A DNA stretch of 64,000 bases from Pseudomonas sp. 21 (GCF_000955805.1 NZ_JYOA01000001.1:214630-278629); one strand, 5' to 3'; shown: positions 19,900-29,624, numbered from the stretch's first letter. Notes: generated by a model from the letters alone, not told the origin. Translations and numbers: made by a program.

Positions 19900-21099
19900 T
19901 TACAGCTCGAGGATCATCTTGGCGATGATGTTCTTCTGGATTTCGTTGGAGCCGCCATAGATCGAAGCCTTGCGCGAATCCAGGTACTGGTAGGTGGCGG
20001 TGGCGCTATCGGCGCTGTGCAGCACCGGCACCTGCGATGCCTCGAAGCCCAGCTCATCCTCCAGGAACGGCAGCGCATAGGCGCCCACCGCCTTGGTCAG
20101 CAGATAGACGATCTGCTGGCGCACCTCGGTGCCCTTGATCTTGAGGATCGAGCTTTCCGCGCCGGGCACTCCGCCATCGCGGGCGGCCACCAGTGCGCGC
20201 AGGTTGCTCATGTCCGCCGCCATCAGCTGCATTTCGACAGCAGCCACCTGGGCGCGGAACAAGGGGTCATCCAGCAATGGCCGGCCGTTTCGCAACTCCC
20301 GCGCCGCCACCTGCTTGAGCTTGCGCAGCAACACCTTGGTCTGGTTGATGCCGCCGATACTGGTGCGCTCGTGGGTCAGCAGGTACTTGGCGCAGGTCCA
20401 GCCTTCGTTTTCGCGGCCCACCAGGTTTTCCACCGGCACGCGCACATTGTCGAAGAACACCTCGTTGACCTCGTGCTCGCCATCCAGGGTGATGATCGGC
20501 CGCACGGTGATGCCCGGCGTCTTCATGTCGATCAGCAGGAAGCTGATGCCGCGTTGCTGCGCAGCATCCGGGTCGGTGCGCACCAGGCAGAACATCCAGT
20601 CGGCGTAATGCGCCAGGGTGGTCCAGATCTTCTGGCCGTTCACCACATAGTGGTCACCCTCACGCACCGCGCGGGTCTTCAGCGATGCCAGGTCGGAGCC
20701 TGCCCCCGGCTCGGAATAGCCCTGGCACCACCAGTCGGAGCTGTCGAGGATGCGCGGCAGGAAACGCGCCTTCTGCTCGGGCGTGCCGAACCGGATCAGC
20801 ACCGGCGCCACCATCTTCACCCCGAAGGCGACCACTCGCGGCGCCCCGGCGGCGAAGCACTCCTCCTCGAAGATATGCTTCTCCACGGCACTCCAGCCGG
20901 GGCCGCCGTACTCGGCCGGCCAGCCTGGCGCGAGCCAGCCACGTGCGTTCAGTTTGCGCATCCACAGCACCTGGTCCTGCTTGCTCAGGCGCTTGCCCTG
21001 AAGGATGCGGCTCGCCAGCCGCTCGGGCAGCTCGGCACGCAGGAAGGCACGCGCCTCCTCGCGGAAAGCCTGTTCCTCAGGCGTGAAATGAATATCCAT
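19900..21099 (-). CDS. Acyl-CoA dehydrogenase, FadE large-subunit type
   Basis: 399-residue acyl-CoA dehydrogenase. FAD-contact motifs are visible: WCQGYSEPGAGSDLASLKTR, the loop ending VNGQKIWTTLAHYADWMFCL, and the C-terminal ASIYGGSNEIQKNIIAKMIL. The YGGS version of the C-terminal motif lacks the MCAD-type glutamate, as in family members that take the base from an earlier helix. It is probably the partner of the protein encoded at 18742. It starts just after the ADH gene (48-bp gap), in the ALDH-ADH-ACAD-ACAD operon, so it likely starts beta-oxidation of the acid made by those dehydrogenases. Confidence 0.93.
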   Translation of the reverse strand: MDIHFTPEEQAFREEARAFLRAELPERLASRILQGKRLSKQDQVLWMRKLNARGWLAPGWPAEYGGPGWSAVEKHIFEEECFAAGAPRVVAFGVKMVAPVLIRFGTPEQKARFLPRILDSSDWWCQGYSEPGAGSDLASLKTRAVREGDHYVVNGQKIWTTLAHYADWMFCLVRTDPDAAQQRGISFLLIDMKTPGITVRPIITLDGEHEVNEVFFDNVRVPVENLVGRENEGWTCAKYLLTHERTSIGGINQTKVLLRKLKQVAARELRNGRPLLDDPLFRAQVAAVEMQLMAADMSNLRALVAARDGGVPGAESSILKIKGTEVRQQIVYLLTKAVGAYALPFLEDELGFEASQVPVLHSADSATATYQYLDSRKASIYGGSNEIQKNIIAKMILEL

Positions 21100-21147
21100 C
21101 AGCGAACTCCTGGCAGGGGCTCGCCCACTGGGGGCGGCCCGTGCGGG

Positions 21148-22233
21148 TCATTGGTCGAAGACGATCACCGAGCGCGCCAGCTCGCCGCGCCGCAGTTCGT
21201 CGAAGGCATCGTTGATCTGCTCCAGGCGGATACGCTGGGAGATCATTTCGTCGAGCTTGAGGCGACCGGCCATGTAGAAATCCACCAGCGCCGGCATGTC
21301 CACCGGGAAGCGGTTGGAGCCCATCAGCGAGCCCTGCAGCCGGCGCTCGTGGAGCAACTGATAGGGGTCGACCTCGATTTTCAGGCCGGGCTTGATCATG
21401 CCGATGATGGTCGCGGTGCCGCCGCGCGCCAGCATGGCGAAGGCCTGCTCGGCGGTCTGCTTGAGGCCGATGCACTCGAAGGAGTGCTGGACCCCGCCAC
21501 GGGTGAGCTCCTGCACCTGTTTCACCGCATCGCCCGATTTTGCGTTGACCACGTCGCTGGCGCCGAACTGGCGGGCCAGTTCCAGCTTGGAATCGAGCAT
21601 GTCGATGGCGATGATCCGCCCTGCCCCCGCCAGCGCCGCGCCATTGATCGCAGCGAGGCCGATGCCGCCGCAGCCGATCACCGCGACCGTCTCGCCGGGC
21701 CGCACCTTGGCCGTGTTGAACACCGCGCCGGTGCCGGTGGTGACAGCGCAGCCCAGCAGCGCCGCACGGTCCAGCGGCATGTCGCGGCGGATGGCCACGC
21801 AGGCGTTCTCGTGCACCAGCATCTGCTCGGCGAAGGCCGACAGGTTGACGAACTGCGGCATCGGCTTCTGCACGTAGGTCAGGCGCGATTCCTCGTCCTT
21901 GCCGCGTTTGGTTTCCGGCGAAACACAGCGCGACAGGTGGCCCGTCACGCAGTGTTCGCAATGGCCGCAGAAGACCGTCAGGCAGGTCACAACATGGTCG
22001 CCGGGCTTGACAGTACGGACCTCCGCACCGACCTGCTCGACGATGCCGGCCGCCTCGTGGCCGAGCACCAGTGGGCCCGGATACGGGTAGGATCCGTCGA
22101 TCACGTGCAGGTCGGAATGGCAGACGCCGACGGCGACAGTGCGGATCAGTACCTCGCGCGGCCCCGGCTTGCTGATACCGACTTCCTCGATGCTCAGCGG
22201 CGCGCCGACCTGATGGAATACAGCTGCTTTCAT
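21148..22233 (-). CDS. Zinc-dependent alcohol dehydrogenase (medium-chain, class III-like)
   Basis: 361-residue NAD-linked alcohol dehydrogenase. Catalytic zinc ligands Cys38 (GVCHSD) and His59 (GHEAAG) are present, and the structural zinc is held by Cys89, Cys92, Cys95 and Cys103. The Rossmann motif VIGCGGIGLAAI follows. It sits between the aldehyde dehydrogenase (48-bp gap) and the acyl-CoA dehydrogenase pair, so it should oxidise a primary alcohol to the aldehyde that its neighbour converts to acid. The chain length or branching of the substrate cannot be read from sequence. Confidence 0.93.
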   Translation of the reverse strand: MKAAVFHQVGAPLSIEEVGISKPGPREVLIRTVAVGVCHSDLHVIDGSYPYPGPLVLGHEAAGIVEQVGAEVRTVKPGDHVVTCLTVFCGHCEHCVTGHLSRCVSPETKRGKDEESRLTYVQKPMPQFVNLSAFAEQMLVHENACVAIRRDMPLDRAALLGCAVTTGTGAVFNTAKVRPGETVAVIGCGGIGLAAINGAALAGAGRIIAIDMLDSKLELARQFGASDVVNAKSGDAVKQVQELTRGGVQHSFECIGLKQTAEQAFAMLARGGTATIIGMIKPGLKIEVDPYQLLHERRLQGSLMGSNRFPVDMPALVDFYMAGRLKLDEMISQRIRLEQINDAFDELRRGELARSVIVFDQ

Positions 22234-22281
22234 GATGTTCGTTCTCGAGTAGGGAAATCGACAGGGGGAGAGTCGCAGCGG

Positions 22282-23619
22282 TCAGCCCGCGCGGTAGACC
22301 GCCCTGGCGTGGCTGAAAGTGCGGAAGCCGTCGATGCCGTGATAGGCACCCATGCCACTGGGGCCGACGCCACCAAAGGGCAGGCTTTCCAGGCCGGCGT
22401 GGTGCATCACCTCGTTGAGCGTCACGCCACCGGAGCAGGTGCGCTCGAGCACCTGGCGCTCCTCGTCGGCATCGCTGCCGAACCAGTACAGGCCGAGCGG
22501 GCGCGGGCGCGAGTTGATGCAGGCAATGACCTCGGCGAAGTCGCGGTAGGGCCTGATTGGCAACAGTGGGCCGAAAATCTCGTCCTGCATGACCTGCAGA
22601 CGATCGTCCGGATTGTGCAACAGGGTCGGGGCGATCAGGCGGCGGGCAGGGTCGAGCACTTCGCCGGCCGGGTTCAGCTCGACCACGGCGACGCCTGCGG
22701 CGCGCGCCTCCTCCAGATACCCCTGCAGGCGTTGGTAGTGCCGGTCGTTGAGGATCGCGGTGTACTCGGGATTGCCAGCCAGGGTCGGGAACACCTTGCC
22801 CACTACCGCGCGGGCGATCTCGACGAACGCATCCATCGACTCTTCGGGGACGAATACATAGTCCGGTGCGACGCACAGCTGCCCGGCGTTCATCAGCTTG
22901 CCGAGGATGATCTTGCTCACCGCGGTCTTCATGTCCGCCGAGCGGGAAATGATGGTCGGCGACTTGCCGCCCAGTTCCAGGGTCACCGGCACCAGGTTTT
23001 CGGCCGCGGCCCGCAGCACGTGGCGGCCGATGCTGGCGGCCCCGGTGAACATCAGGTGGTCGAAGGGTTGCCGGCAGAATGCCTGGCCGGTCTCCGCGGG
23101 GCCGGTGACCACCGCCACTTCGTCCTGGGCGTAGGCCTCGCCGATCATCTGCGCGATCAGCGCCGAAGTCTGCGGGTTGAATTCCGACGGCTTGATCATT
23201 ACCCGGTTGCCCGCCGCCAGGGCGCCGGCGAGGCCCTTGAAGACCATGTTGGCGGGCACGTTCCAGGCGGTGACGATGCCCACCACGCCCAACGGCTGGT
23301 ATTCCACCCAGGCCTCGCCACGGGGTGCCGGGCGGCGCTCGGGCCGCATCCAGCCGGCCAGTTCGGCGCGGGTCTGCTTGAGGGTCGCCAAGGGCGACAA
23401 CACGTCGCTGTGTCGGGAAAAGGTCGGGCTGCGCTGGCCGAAGTCCGCATTGAGCGCTTCGATCAGGGGTTGCTCATGGCGCACCAGCAGGTCGATGGCG
23501 CGGTCGATCAGTTCGCCGCGCTGCTCGGCGCTCGGCGGCGCGCAGGCCCGGCTCGCGGCGCGCTGGCGCTCCAGCAAGGCGCGAATCGCGACCTCGTCCA
23601 GGTACTCGTGGGTGCTCAT
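22282..23619 (-). CDS. Aldehyde dehydrogenase, coniferyl-aldehyde dehydrogenase family
   Basis: 445-residue NAD(P)-dependent aldehyde dehydrogenase with Glu215 (VTLELGGKSP) and the catalytic Cys249 (NAGQLCVAPDYV). The short length and NAGQLCVAPDY pattern match the coniferyl/long-chain fatty aldehyde branch. The frame is open upstream to 23730, but the ATG at 23619 is chosen because AGGAG lies nine bases before it and the upstream extension has no family similarity. It is the first gene of the ALDH-ADH-ACAD-ACAD operon; a GCCACCC-type palindrome lies 86 bp upstream at 23705-23723. Confidence 0.92.
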   Translation of the reverse strand: MSTHEYLDEVAIRALLERQRAASRACAPPSAEQRGELIDRAIDLLVRHEQPLIEALNADFGQRSPTFSRHSDVLSPLATLKQTRAELAGWMRPERRPAPRGEAWVEYQPLGVVGIVTAWNVPANMVFKGLAGALAAGNRVMIKPSEFNPQTSALIAQMIGEAYAQDEVAVVTGPAETGQAFCRQPFDHLMFTGAASIGRHVLRAAAENLVPVTLELGGKSPTIISRSADMKTAVSKIILGKLMNAGQLCVAPDYVFVPEESMDAFVEIARAVVGKVFPTLAGNPEYTAILNDRHYQRLQGYLEEARAAGVAVVELNPAGEVLDPARRLIAPTLLHNPDDRLQVMQDEIFGPLLPIRPYRDFAEVIACINSRPRPLGLYWFGSDADEERQVLERTCSGGVTLNEVMHHAGLESLPFGGVGPSGMGAYHGIDGFRTFSHARAVYRAG

Positions 23620-23704
23620 TGCAGAAGCTCCTGTAGTGCGTGATCGGCCGGCATCCGCCGCCGGGGAGTGGCTGCAATGGTTGGGGTTTCGTCTGTAGGA
23701 ACAC

Positions 23705-23723
23705 GCCACCCGGATCAGGTGGC
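23705..23723. promoter_or_regulatory. GCCACCC/GGGTGGC-type palindrome before the ALDH operon
   Basis: GCCACCCGGATCAGGTGGC has 6-bp perfect outer arms and lies between the LuxR regulator stop and the aldehyde dehydrogenase start (86 bp upstream). It is one of five related sites in the cluster (see findings). Confidence 0.5.
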
Positions 23724-23730
23724 ATTCCAC

Positions 23731-26145
23731 TCAGGCCAGCAGGCCCCGGGCCTTGGCGCAGGCAATGGCCTGGGTGCGCCGGGTAGCGCCGAGCTTCGCG
23801 TTGATGTTCTTGGCGTGGTACTTGACGGTGTTCACCGAGAGAAAGAGCGCGTCGGCGATTTCCTGGTTCGACAGCCCTTCGGCCAGCAGCTCGAGCACCG
23901 CCACCTCCCGCACTGTGAGTTCCTCCTGGTAGCCGCAAGCGTCTGCACCTTCGTCTTCGTCCGCACCGCCACGCTTGCGCAGGAACGCCAGCACCTCGGC
24001 CTGCAACTGATGGAAACCAGCCACCCGGCAGTGTTCGGCGAGCACCTGTAGCCGCGCCCGCGATTGCTCCCGAAGCCCCAGGTTGTGTTCCGCCATCGCA
24101 GCAAACCACTGGACATGGTGAGGCAGGGTTGGCGGCAGCACGATGGAGAACACGCTTCCCACGGGATATTCGAGCGCCAGTCGGCGGGAGGCTTCCAGCG
24201 CCGCTCGCCAATCCTGCGCGTGAACCAGCAGCCTCAACTGTTGCAGCGCCAGGGCCGCCTGGTACAGACCTTCATCGATCCGCCCGCAGTGCATCGCGCG
24301 CTCGCCGCGCTGGATCTGCGCCTGCGCCAGTGCCAGGTCTGCGTGCCGCCCCGCTACCTCGGCCAACCCCAGATAGCCATACAGCACAAAGGGCGCCGAG
24401 CAGTCGCGAAGGTAGGGCTGGGCCGCCAGCAGCACGGCCTCGCCCTCCTGCAGCCGCCCTTGCTGCAGCAACAGGTCGGCCCTCGTGATCATCAGCCTCC
24501 CGAGCACCGGGTCGCGCTCGAGCCCGGTGGCCGTGCGGCTGGCCAGGCAATCCTCGAGCAGCAGCTCCGCCAGCGCAGCCTCATCGGCCAGCATCAAGGC
24601 GCGCAGGCGCTCGCTCTGGAACAGCGCCTCGCTGTCCTGGCAACCTTGCCGCCGCGCCTGCTCCAGGGCGGCGCGCCACAGCAATTGCGCTTCATCGCCG
24701 CGCTCGCTGGCCAGCATGATCCGCCCCAGGGTGAACTGGCACAGCAACTGCGAGAGGCATTCCCTGGGTGCGGAGCCCAGATGCCCAAGGGCTTCGCGGC
24801 AATGCTGTTCGGCCTCCAGCAATTCACCACGAAACGCCAGCGCACTGCCCTTCAGGGCCTGCCAATGGGCGAGCAGCAGCTGATTGTCCGCCGCATTGGC
24901 GGCCGGCAAAAAGCGCGAGAGGCCCTGGAGGCCGCGCTCCGCCTCGCTAACCCGGCCACTGAGCAACAGGGCCAGTGTGCTCAGATAGATCAGCCGGGGC
25001 GTGCCTTCCATCAGGTAGGCGGGTAGTTGCCGATGCCAGTCCAGCACGCGTCGCAGATGCAGGTCAGCGAGTTGCCAGCTCGGCTTCAGGCGTTCGATGT
25101 AACTGGCCGCCACTTCCGGCTGGTGCACATGCAGGGCCTGATCGATGGCGTCATGCAGGTGGCCGGCGAGGCTCAGCAGGCGGCAGGCATGCAGGCGCAG
25201 TCGGGACAGTTCCGTCGCGGCGATGCCATCCTGCAGGCTGGCCGCCACCAGCGGTTGCACGCGGTACCAACCGGCATCCCGCTCCACCGGCTGGATGAAG
25301 ACCTGCTGCCGCAGCAGGCGATGGAGAACCTGATCGCCAGCGTTGCCATCCCAGAGCTGTGCGCAGAGATCGACGGAGAAGCGCGGCAGATTGCACAGCC
25401 CGTAGAACAGGCGACGCTCCTCATCGCTCATGCGTCCGAGCAGCTCGCGTTCCAGATAGTCTCGCAGCAATACCCCGCCCTGCTGCTGGCCAGCCAGCAA
25501 AAGGCACGCACCACTCCACCAGTCGCCGCTTTGCACGCCGATTTCTTCACGTCGGGTTTCCGCGATATCGCCGGCAATCCGAGCGCTGATCGCAGCGTAC
25601 TCACCGCGTGTCATGCCCAGCGCATCGGTGCCCAGTTCGAACAGTTCGCCCTTGAGCAGCAGCGACGGCAGATCCCACGCCGGCCGTTGCCGACAACTGA
25701 CGATCAGGCTTACACGGCTCTCCGGCAGGTGGAGCAGTTGCTCGAACCAGGCGTTCACCCCGATGGGCAGGTTACCTGGAAGGTCATCGAGCACCAGTTG
25801 CAAAATGCGCCCGCCTTGGCCGAGCTGACGCAGGAGAGCCTGCGGGCCCTGCAGAGGCGACAGGCCGAAGCCGGATGCAACGCGGGCGCAGAGCTCTGTC
25901 AGGGACATCGGCTCCCCCCTGCACGCGAGCCAGAGCAGTTCGGTGCCGGATGGCGCATCGGCAAGGCTCTCGGCCAGCAGGGTGCTCTTGCCATAGCCCG
26001 CCGGAGCGCACAGCAGTGTCAGGCGTTGACGGCTGCCACGTACGGCAGCGGCCAGCCGCGGACGCGGCACATGGTGCTCCGGCAGTCGCGGAGCGCTGGC
26101 AAGAGGCGCTTGCGCGCGGCTCGAACTGACACCCAGACCTTGCAT
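23731..26145 (-). CDS. MalT-like (LAL) ATP-dependent LuxR-family regulator
   Basis: Large transcriptional activator of 804 residues. An N-terminal Walker A (APAGYGKST, about 47-55) starts the STAND-type NTPase, followed by DDLPGNLPIG in the Walker B region. A long helical TPR-like middle follows, and the C-terminal 64 residues form a LuxR HTH (ELTVREVAVLELLAEGLSNQ, then VNTVKYHAKNINAKLGATRR). The ATG at 26145 is preferred over an upstream in-frame start because GAGG precedes it and the MalT-like similarity begins there. It lies between the ALDH operon and the DUF1302/DUF1329 pair, all on the same strand. Such proteins bind a small ligand and activate catabolic operons. Confidence 0.9.
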   Translation of the reverse strand: MQGLGVSSSRAQAPLASAPRLPEHHVPRPRLAAAVRGSRQRLTLLCAPAGYGKSTLLAESLADAPSGTELLWLACRGEPMSLTELCARVASGFGLSPLQGPQALLRQLGQGGRILQLVLDDLPGNLPIGVNAWFEQLLHLPESRVSLIVSCRQRPAWDLPSLLLKGELFELGTDALGMTRGEYAAISARIAGDIAETRREEIGVQSGDWWSGACLLLAGQQQGGVLLRDYLERELLGRMSDEERRLFYGLCNLPRFSVDLCAQLWDGNAGDQVLHRLLRQQVFIQPVERDAGWYRVQPLVAASLQDGIAATELSRLRLHACRLLSLAGHLHDAIDQALHVHQPEVAASYIERLKPSWQLADLHLRRVLDWHRQLPAYLMEGTPRLIYLSTLALLLSGRVSEAERGLQGLSRFLPAANAADNQLLLAHWQALKGSALAFRGELLEAEQHCREALGHLGSAPRECLSQLLCQFTLGRIMLASERGDEAQLLWRAALEQARRQGCQDSEALFQSERLRALMLADEAALAELLLEDCLASRTATGLERDPVLGRLMITRADLLLQQGRLQEGEAVLLAAQPYLRDCSAPFVLYGYLGLAEVAGRHADLALAQAQIQRGERAMHCGRIDEGLYQAALALQQLRLLVHAQDWRAALEASRRLALEYPVGSVFSIVLPPTLPHHVQWFAAMAEHNLGLREQSRARLQVLAEHCRVAGFHQLQAEVLAFLRKRGGADEDEGADACGYQEELTVREVAVLELLAEGLSNQEIADALFLSVNTVKYHAKNINAKLGATRRTQAIACAKARGLLA

Positions 26146-26246
26146 GATGAGCCTCGATCCACGGCGTTTCAGGGACAGCGGCCGGCGCAGACGCACGGCA
26201 ATCCGCTGAGTCGGAAACGATGCTGCAAAACACCGTGGAAAAAGGC

Positions 26247-26265
26247 GCCCCCCATGTCAGGTGGC
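26247..26265. promoter_or_regulatory. Weak copy of the GCCACCC/GGGTGGC palindrome before LuxR gene 1
   Basis: GCCCCCCATGTCAGGTGGC matches the outer arms at five of six pairs and lies 102 bp upstream of the regulator start. It is the weakest member of the set. Confidence 0.3.
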
Positions 26266-26300
26266 ATCGAGGCAAGTGTGGTCCGTGAGAGAGAGTTCAC

Positions 26301-26335
26301 GAAGAAAGAAGCCGGGGCAGGAGCCGTGCCCCGGC
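26301..26335 (-). terminator. Rho-independent terminator after the DUF1302-DUF1329 operon
   Basis: On the minus strand a 9-bp perfect stem (GCCGGGGCA and TGCCCCGGC, 7-base loop) is followed by TTCTTTCTTC. It lies about 50 bp after the DUF1329 stop. Confidence 0.82.
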
Positions 26336-26383
26336 AGAAGAGCGGCGTTGGACCACCCACACGCCGCCTTCAAGCGCCGTGTT

Positions 26384-27751
26384 TCAGCGGATACCGGCGT
26401 TGCGCAGGGCCGCAGGAGTGAAGTCGTTCATGCTGTAGTTCTGGTCGTACTGGGTGGCTTTCTTCGATTCGTTGGTCATGCCGAACACCAGGTAGCGACC
26501 GGCGATCAGGTCGTACAGGGCCTGGGCGGCGTACAGGCTGATGCCGTGCTGGTAGTCGTTGACCTGGTAACCCTCACCCACACGCCAGAGCTGGCCGCGG
26601 CCGTCGTAGTGATCCACCTCCAGCAGGGACCAGGTGTCCTCGTCGAAGTACATGTGGCGCTTGGCATAGATATGGCGCTGGCCGGGCTTGAGCGTGCCCT
26701 CCACTTCCCAGACCCGGTGAAGCTCGTACCGCGTCAGGTCCTGGTTGATGTGGCCGGGCTTGAGGATGTCGGCGTACTTCACCTGAGGCGACCACAACTT
26801 GTAGTTGTTGTACGGCACGTACATCTCGCGCTTGCCGATCAGCTTCCACTGGTAGCGATCCGGCGAGCCGTTGTACATGTCGGCATTATCGGCTGTCCGC
26901 AGGCCGTCGGCGGCCGTACCCGGACCGTCGTAGGCCACCTGCGGAGCGCGGCGCACGCGGCGCTGGCCGGCGTTGTAGGACCAGGCGCTGCGCGGTTCCT
27001 TGACCTGATCGGTGGTTTCATAGACCAGCAGCACGTTGCCGGCCATGCGCGACGGCGCGGTCACCTCCTGGCGCAGCAGGAACAGGTAATCACCGACCTT
27101 TTTCGGATCGAAATCCTTCATCAGCGAAGGTACGCCGACATTCTGCTGCAGCGACACGATGGTGTAATCGCCATTGACCTGGGGAGTGGCCTGGGCAATC
27201 TGCTGGGTGTAGTTGGTGCCGCGATAACGGGTCTCGTGGTTCCACACCACCTCCACACCATTCTTCGGAATGGGGAACGGGTAGTAGCGCCCACTGACAT
27301 TGGCGATACCGTCGCCACCGCTGACCAGTTCGGCGCTGGCTGCGCTCTTCTTCGCCGCCTCGTACACCGATTCGGGAGAGGCGGCACTACGCCGGGTCGG
27401 ATACACCGGGATCTTGTAGGTATCCGGGTAGCGCTTGAACATCGCCAGCTGGCCGGGAGTGAGCTTGTCCTTGTACTGATCGACGTTGGCAGGGGTGATG
27501 ACGAACAGCGGCTTGTCGCTGGCATAGGGATTGCCCAGGAACCCGTTGCCATCCAAAGGAGCCGCGCCAGGCTGCAGGCCGCCGGTCCAGGCGGGAATGC
27601 TGCCGTCGGCGTTACCGGCCTTTTCGCCACCCAGCGGAGTCAGGCTGGTGCCGAGCTTGGCGACTTCCTCGGGAGAAATGGCCGCCATCACACCGGTAGC
27701 CAGCAGGGACAGCGCCAGGGCGCCGGTTTGCAGGAATACGATCTTTTTCAT
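26384..27751 (-). CDS. DUF1329 family envelope protein
   Basis: 455-residue protein with an N-terminal signal peptide (residues 1-23, ending TGVMA) and the DUF1329 pattern, including RRAPQVAYDGPGTAADGLRT and the aromatic RYELHRVWEVEGTLKPGQRH. DUF1329 proteins have a LolA/LolB-like fold and are nearly always encoded beside a DUF1302 protein, as here, in clusters for hydrophobic substrates. The pair is thought to take part in moving or binding lipophilic molecules at the outer membrane. The gene begins 22 bp after the DUF1302 stop. Confidence 0.9.
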   Translation of the reverse strand: MKKIVFLQTGALALSLLATGVMAAISPEEVAKLGTSLTPLGGEKAGNADGSIPAWTGGLQPGAAPLDGNGFLGNPYASDKPLFVITPANVDQYKDKLTPGQLAMFKRYPDTYKIPVYPTRRSAASPESVYEAAKKSAASAELVSGGDGIANVSGRYYPFPIPKNGVEVVWNHETRYRGTNYTQQIAQATPQVNGDYTIVSLQQNVGVPSLMKDFDPKKVGDYLFLLRQEVTAPSRMAGNVLLVYETTDQVKEPRSAWSYNAGQRRVRRAPQVAYDGPGTAADGLRTADNADMYNGSPDRYQWKLIGKREMYVPYNNYKLWSPQVKYADILKPGHINQDLTRYELHRVWEVEGTLKPGQRHIYAKRHMYFDEDTWSLLEVDHYDGRGQLWRVGEGYQVNDYQHGISLYAAQALYDLIAGRYLVFGMTNESKKATQYDQNYSMNDFTPAALRNAGIR

Positions 27752-27773
27752 GCGAGTTTCTGCCTGTGCTCAA

Positions 27774-29624
27774 TCAGAAGTTCACGCCGAAACTGAGCGA
27801 GACGAAGTCCCGGTCGGTCAGGGTGTTGTATTCGCCATCGAAGTAGTTGGTGTAACTGAGGCTGGCGGTGTAGGTGTTCAGGTAGTCGGCGTCCAGGCCG
27901 AGGCTGATGGCCTTGGCGCCTTCCTCGAAGTTCGGGCCGCGCCCTTCGACATCGTGGGACCAGGCCAGGTTGGGCTTGAGGTTCACCCCGGCGAAGACGT
28001 CGGGATAGTCCAGTGCGCCGCGCAGGCGGTAGCCCCAGGAGTTGGTGGAATAGAAGCCGTGGCTGTTGCACTTCTGCGCCGGGTTGCTGGCATTGGCCTG
28101 CCCCACCGCAGTTCCGGCACAGGTCGTTGCCCCCGCGGCAGTCGGCAGGATGCCGGAGCCGAACGCCGGGCTGCGGCCGAAGCGGATGTCGGTTCCATCG
28201 GCGTCGCCCAGACCGTTGATGCGGTTGTAGCCGACCTCGCCGATCAGGGTCAGGCGCTCGGCCCCCATCACCTGGTCGATGAACTGAGTGGCGGTAACCT
28301 GGGCCTGCAGCACCGGCATGCGCTTGTAGCCATTGATCACACCGCCACCGGGAATACCGCTGATGTAGCCGGTGGTGACCAGCGGGTTGAGGCTGGGAGT
28401 GCCCGGAATATTGGTGGTGGCGCTGAGCAGGTCCGGGGTGCTGATCTGCAGCGGCATGTTCGGCCGGTAGCTGACCTCGCCACCGAGGGAAATACCGGCG
28501 ATATTGGTCTGGAAGCTCACGCCGTAGAGGCGGATGTCCTCCGGATAGTCGATGAAGTAGCCAGCATTGCGCGGCACATTCAGCGCATTGGGCGGCGTAC
28601 CGGCTCCGGTGGTGCGAATGGTGCTCAGGAAGGGGTTGCGGCTGTGGTAGTTCATGGCGTAGGCCGCCAGCTCGGTATCGTTCCAGTCTGGAATGAACCA
28701 GCGCAGCGCCAGGCCGAACTGCCCGCCGTCGCGCGCGTCATTGTCCTTCTGCCGGGGGATGTAGACGTCGTCCTGGCCACGGGCGATCGCCAGGGCGTTG
28801 CCGGTATTCTTCGCCACGCCCGGCGCCAGGTCCTGGCCGGAGACCACCAGGCGATCGTTGCAGCCCTTGGGGATGCCGTCGGTGCCGAAGAAGGTGCCGC
28901 AGTTGTCGGTCACCGTCTTGTCCCATTCGAGCTGGTAGAACGCCTCGGCGTTGACGTTCTCCATCAGCCCCTGGGAGAGGTAGAACATGTTGACCGGCAC
29001 CAGGCCTTCCTTGATCTCCGATCCAGGGCGGCGCAACGCGGCGACGTCGACCGGGTTGATCGAGTTGATGCCGTTCTGGATGAAGGTGCTCTCGCCCCAG
29101 CTCACCACCTGCTTGCCCAGGCGCACGTTGCCCGGCAGGTCGCCGAGCTGGTAGTTGTGGTAGAGGAAACTGTCGAGGAACATCGCTCCGGACGACTTGG
29201 CCGCACGGTCACGCCCATGGTCATCGATGTCGTAGTAGTGCTGGTTGCCGTCCTTGAGCTCGGAGTCGTACCAGTACTTGCCGCGGACGAAGGCGCCGCT
29301 GTCGCCGTACTTCAACTCCAGATCATGCAGGCCCTTGAAGATGGTCGAGAAGTTCTCCCCGCTCTTGAAGTTCAGGCGACCGTCATCCACGGTGCGCGAC
29401 GACGACTTGCCGCCCTTCACGCCCACGGAGTTGAAGTTGGAGATGAACTGTTTGTCGGGCGACTGGGTGGACCAACTGCCCCCGATGGACAACGAAGAGT
29501 CAAACTTGCCTTCGATTTCCCCGATGTTGAAATCGACTGCCTTGGCTTGCGAGCCGACGCCCAGGGCGACAGCGGCAGCCAGCAGGTGCGGCTGAAAAAC
29601 TCCGCGTTTTCTTATTGTTCTCAT
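27774..29624 (-). CDS. DUF1302 family outer-membrane beta-barrel protein
   Basis: 616-residue exported protein with a signal peptide of about 30 residues (LLAAAVALGVGSQAKA). It contains many alternating amphipathic strands and ends in YNTLTDRDFVSLSFGVNF, a terminal-Phe beta-signal for outer-membrane assembly. GKQVVSWGESTFIQNGINSI and the following NPVDVAALRRPG are DUF1302 hallmarks. With its DUF1329 neighbour it likely forms an uptake system for a hydrophobic growth substrate. The ACCCGATCGGGT palindrome at 29693-29704 is 69 bp upstream of the start and may be a regulatory site. Confidence 0.9.
   Translation of the reverse strand: MRTIRKRGVFQPHLLAAAVALGVGSQAKAVDFNIGEIEGKFDSSLSIGGSWSTQSPDKQFISNFNSVGVKGGKSSSRTVDDGRLNFKSGENFSTIFKGLHDLELKYGDSGAFVRGKYWYDSELKDGNQHYYDIDDHGRDRAAKSSGAMFLDSFLYHNYQLGDLPGNVRLGKQVVSWGESTFIQNGINSINPVDVAALRRPGSEIKEGLVPVNMFYLSQGLMENVNAEAFYQLEWDKTVTDNCGTFFGTDGIPKGCNDRLVVSGQDLAPGVAKNTGNALAIARGQDDVYIPRQKDNDARDGGQFGLALRWFIPDWNDTELAAYAMNYHSRNPFLSTIRTTGAGTPPNALNVPRNAGYFIDYPEDIRLYGVSFQTNIAGISLGGEVSYRPNMPLQISTPDLLSATTNIPGTPSLNPLVTTGYISGIPGGGVINGYKRMPVLQAQVTATQFIDQVMGAERLTLIGEVGYNRINGLGDADGTDIRFGRSPAFGSGILPTAAGATTCAGTAVGQANASNPAQKCNSHGFYSTNSWGYRLRGALDYPDVFAGVNLKPNLAWSHDVEGRGPNFEEGAKAISLGLDADYLNTYTASLSYTNYFDGEYNTLTDRDFVSLSFGVNF

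Noticed and set aside
18781..23643. A 1620-codon open frame on the plus strand
   Set aside because: It is fully antisense to four well-supported genes (two ACADs, ADH, ALDH). Long antisense frames are expected in high-GC DNA, and its His/Gln/Val-rich translation matches no family.
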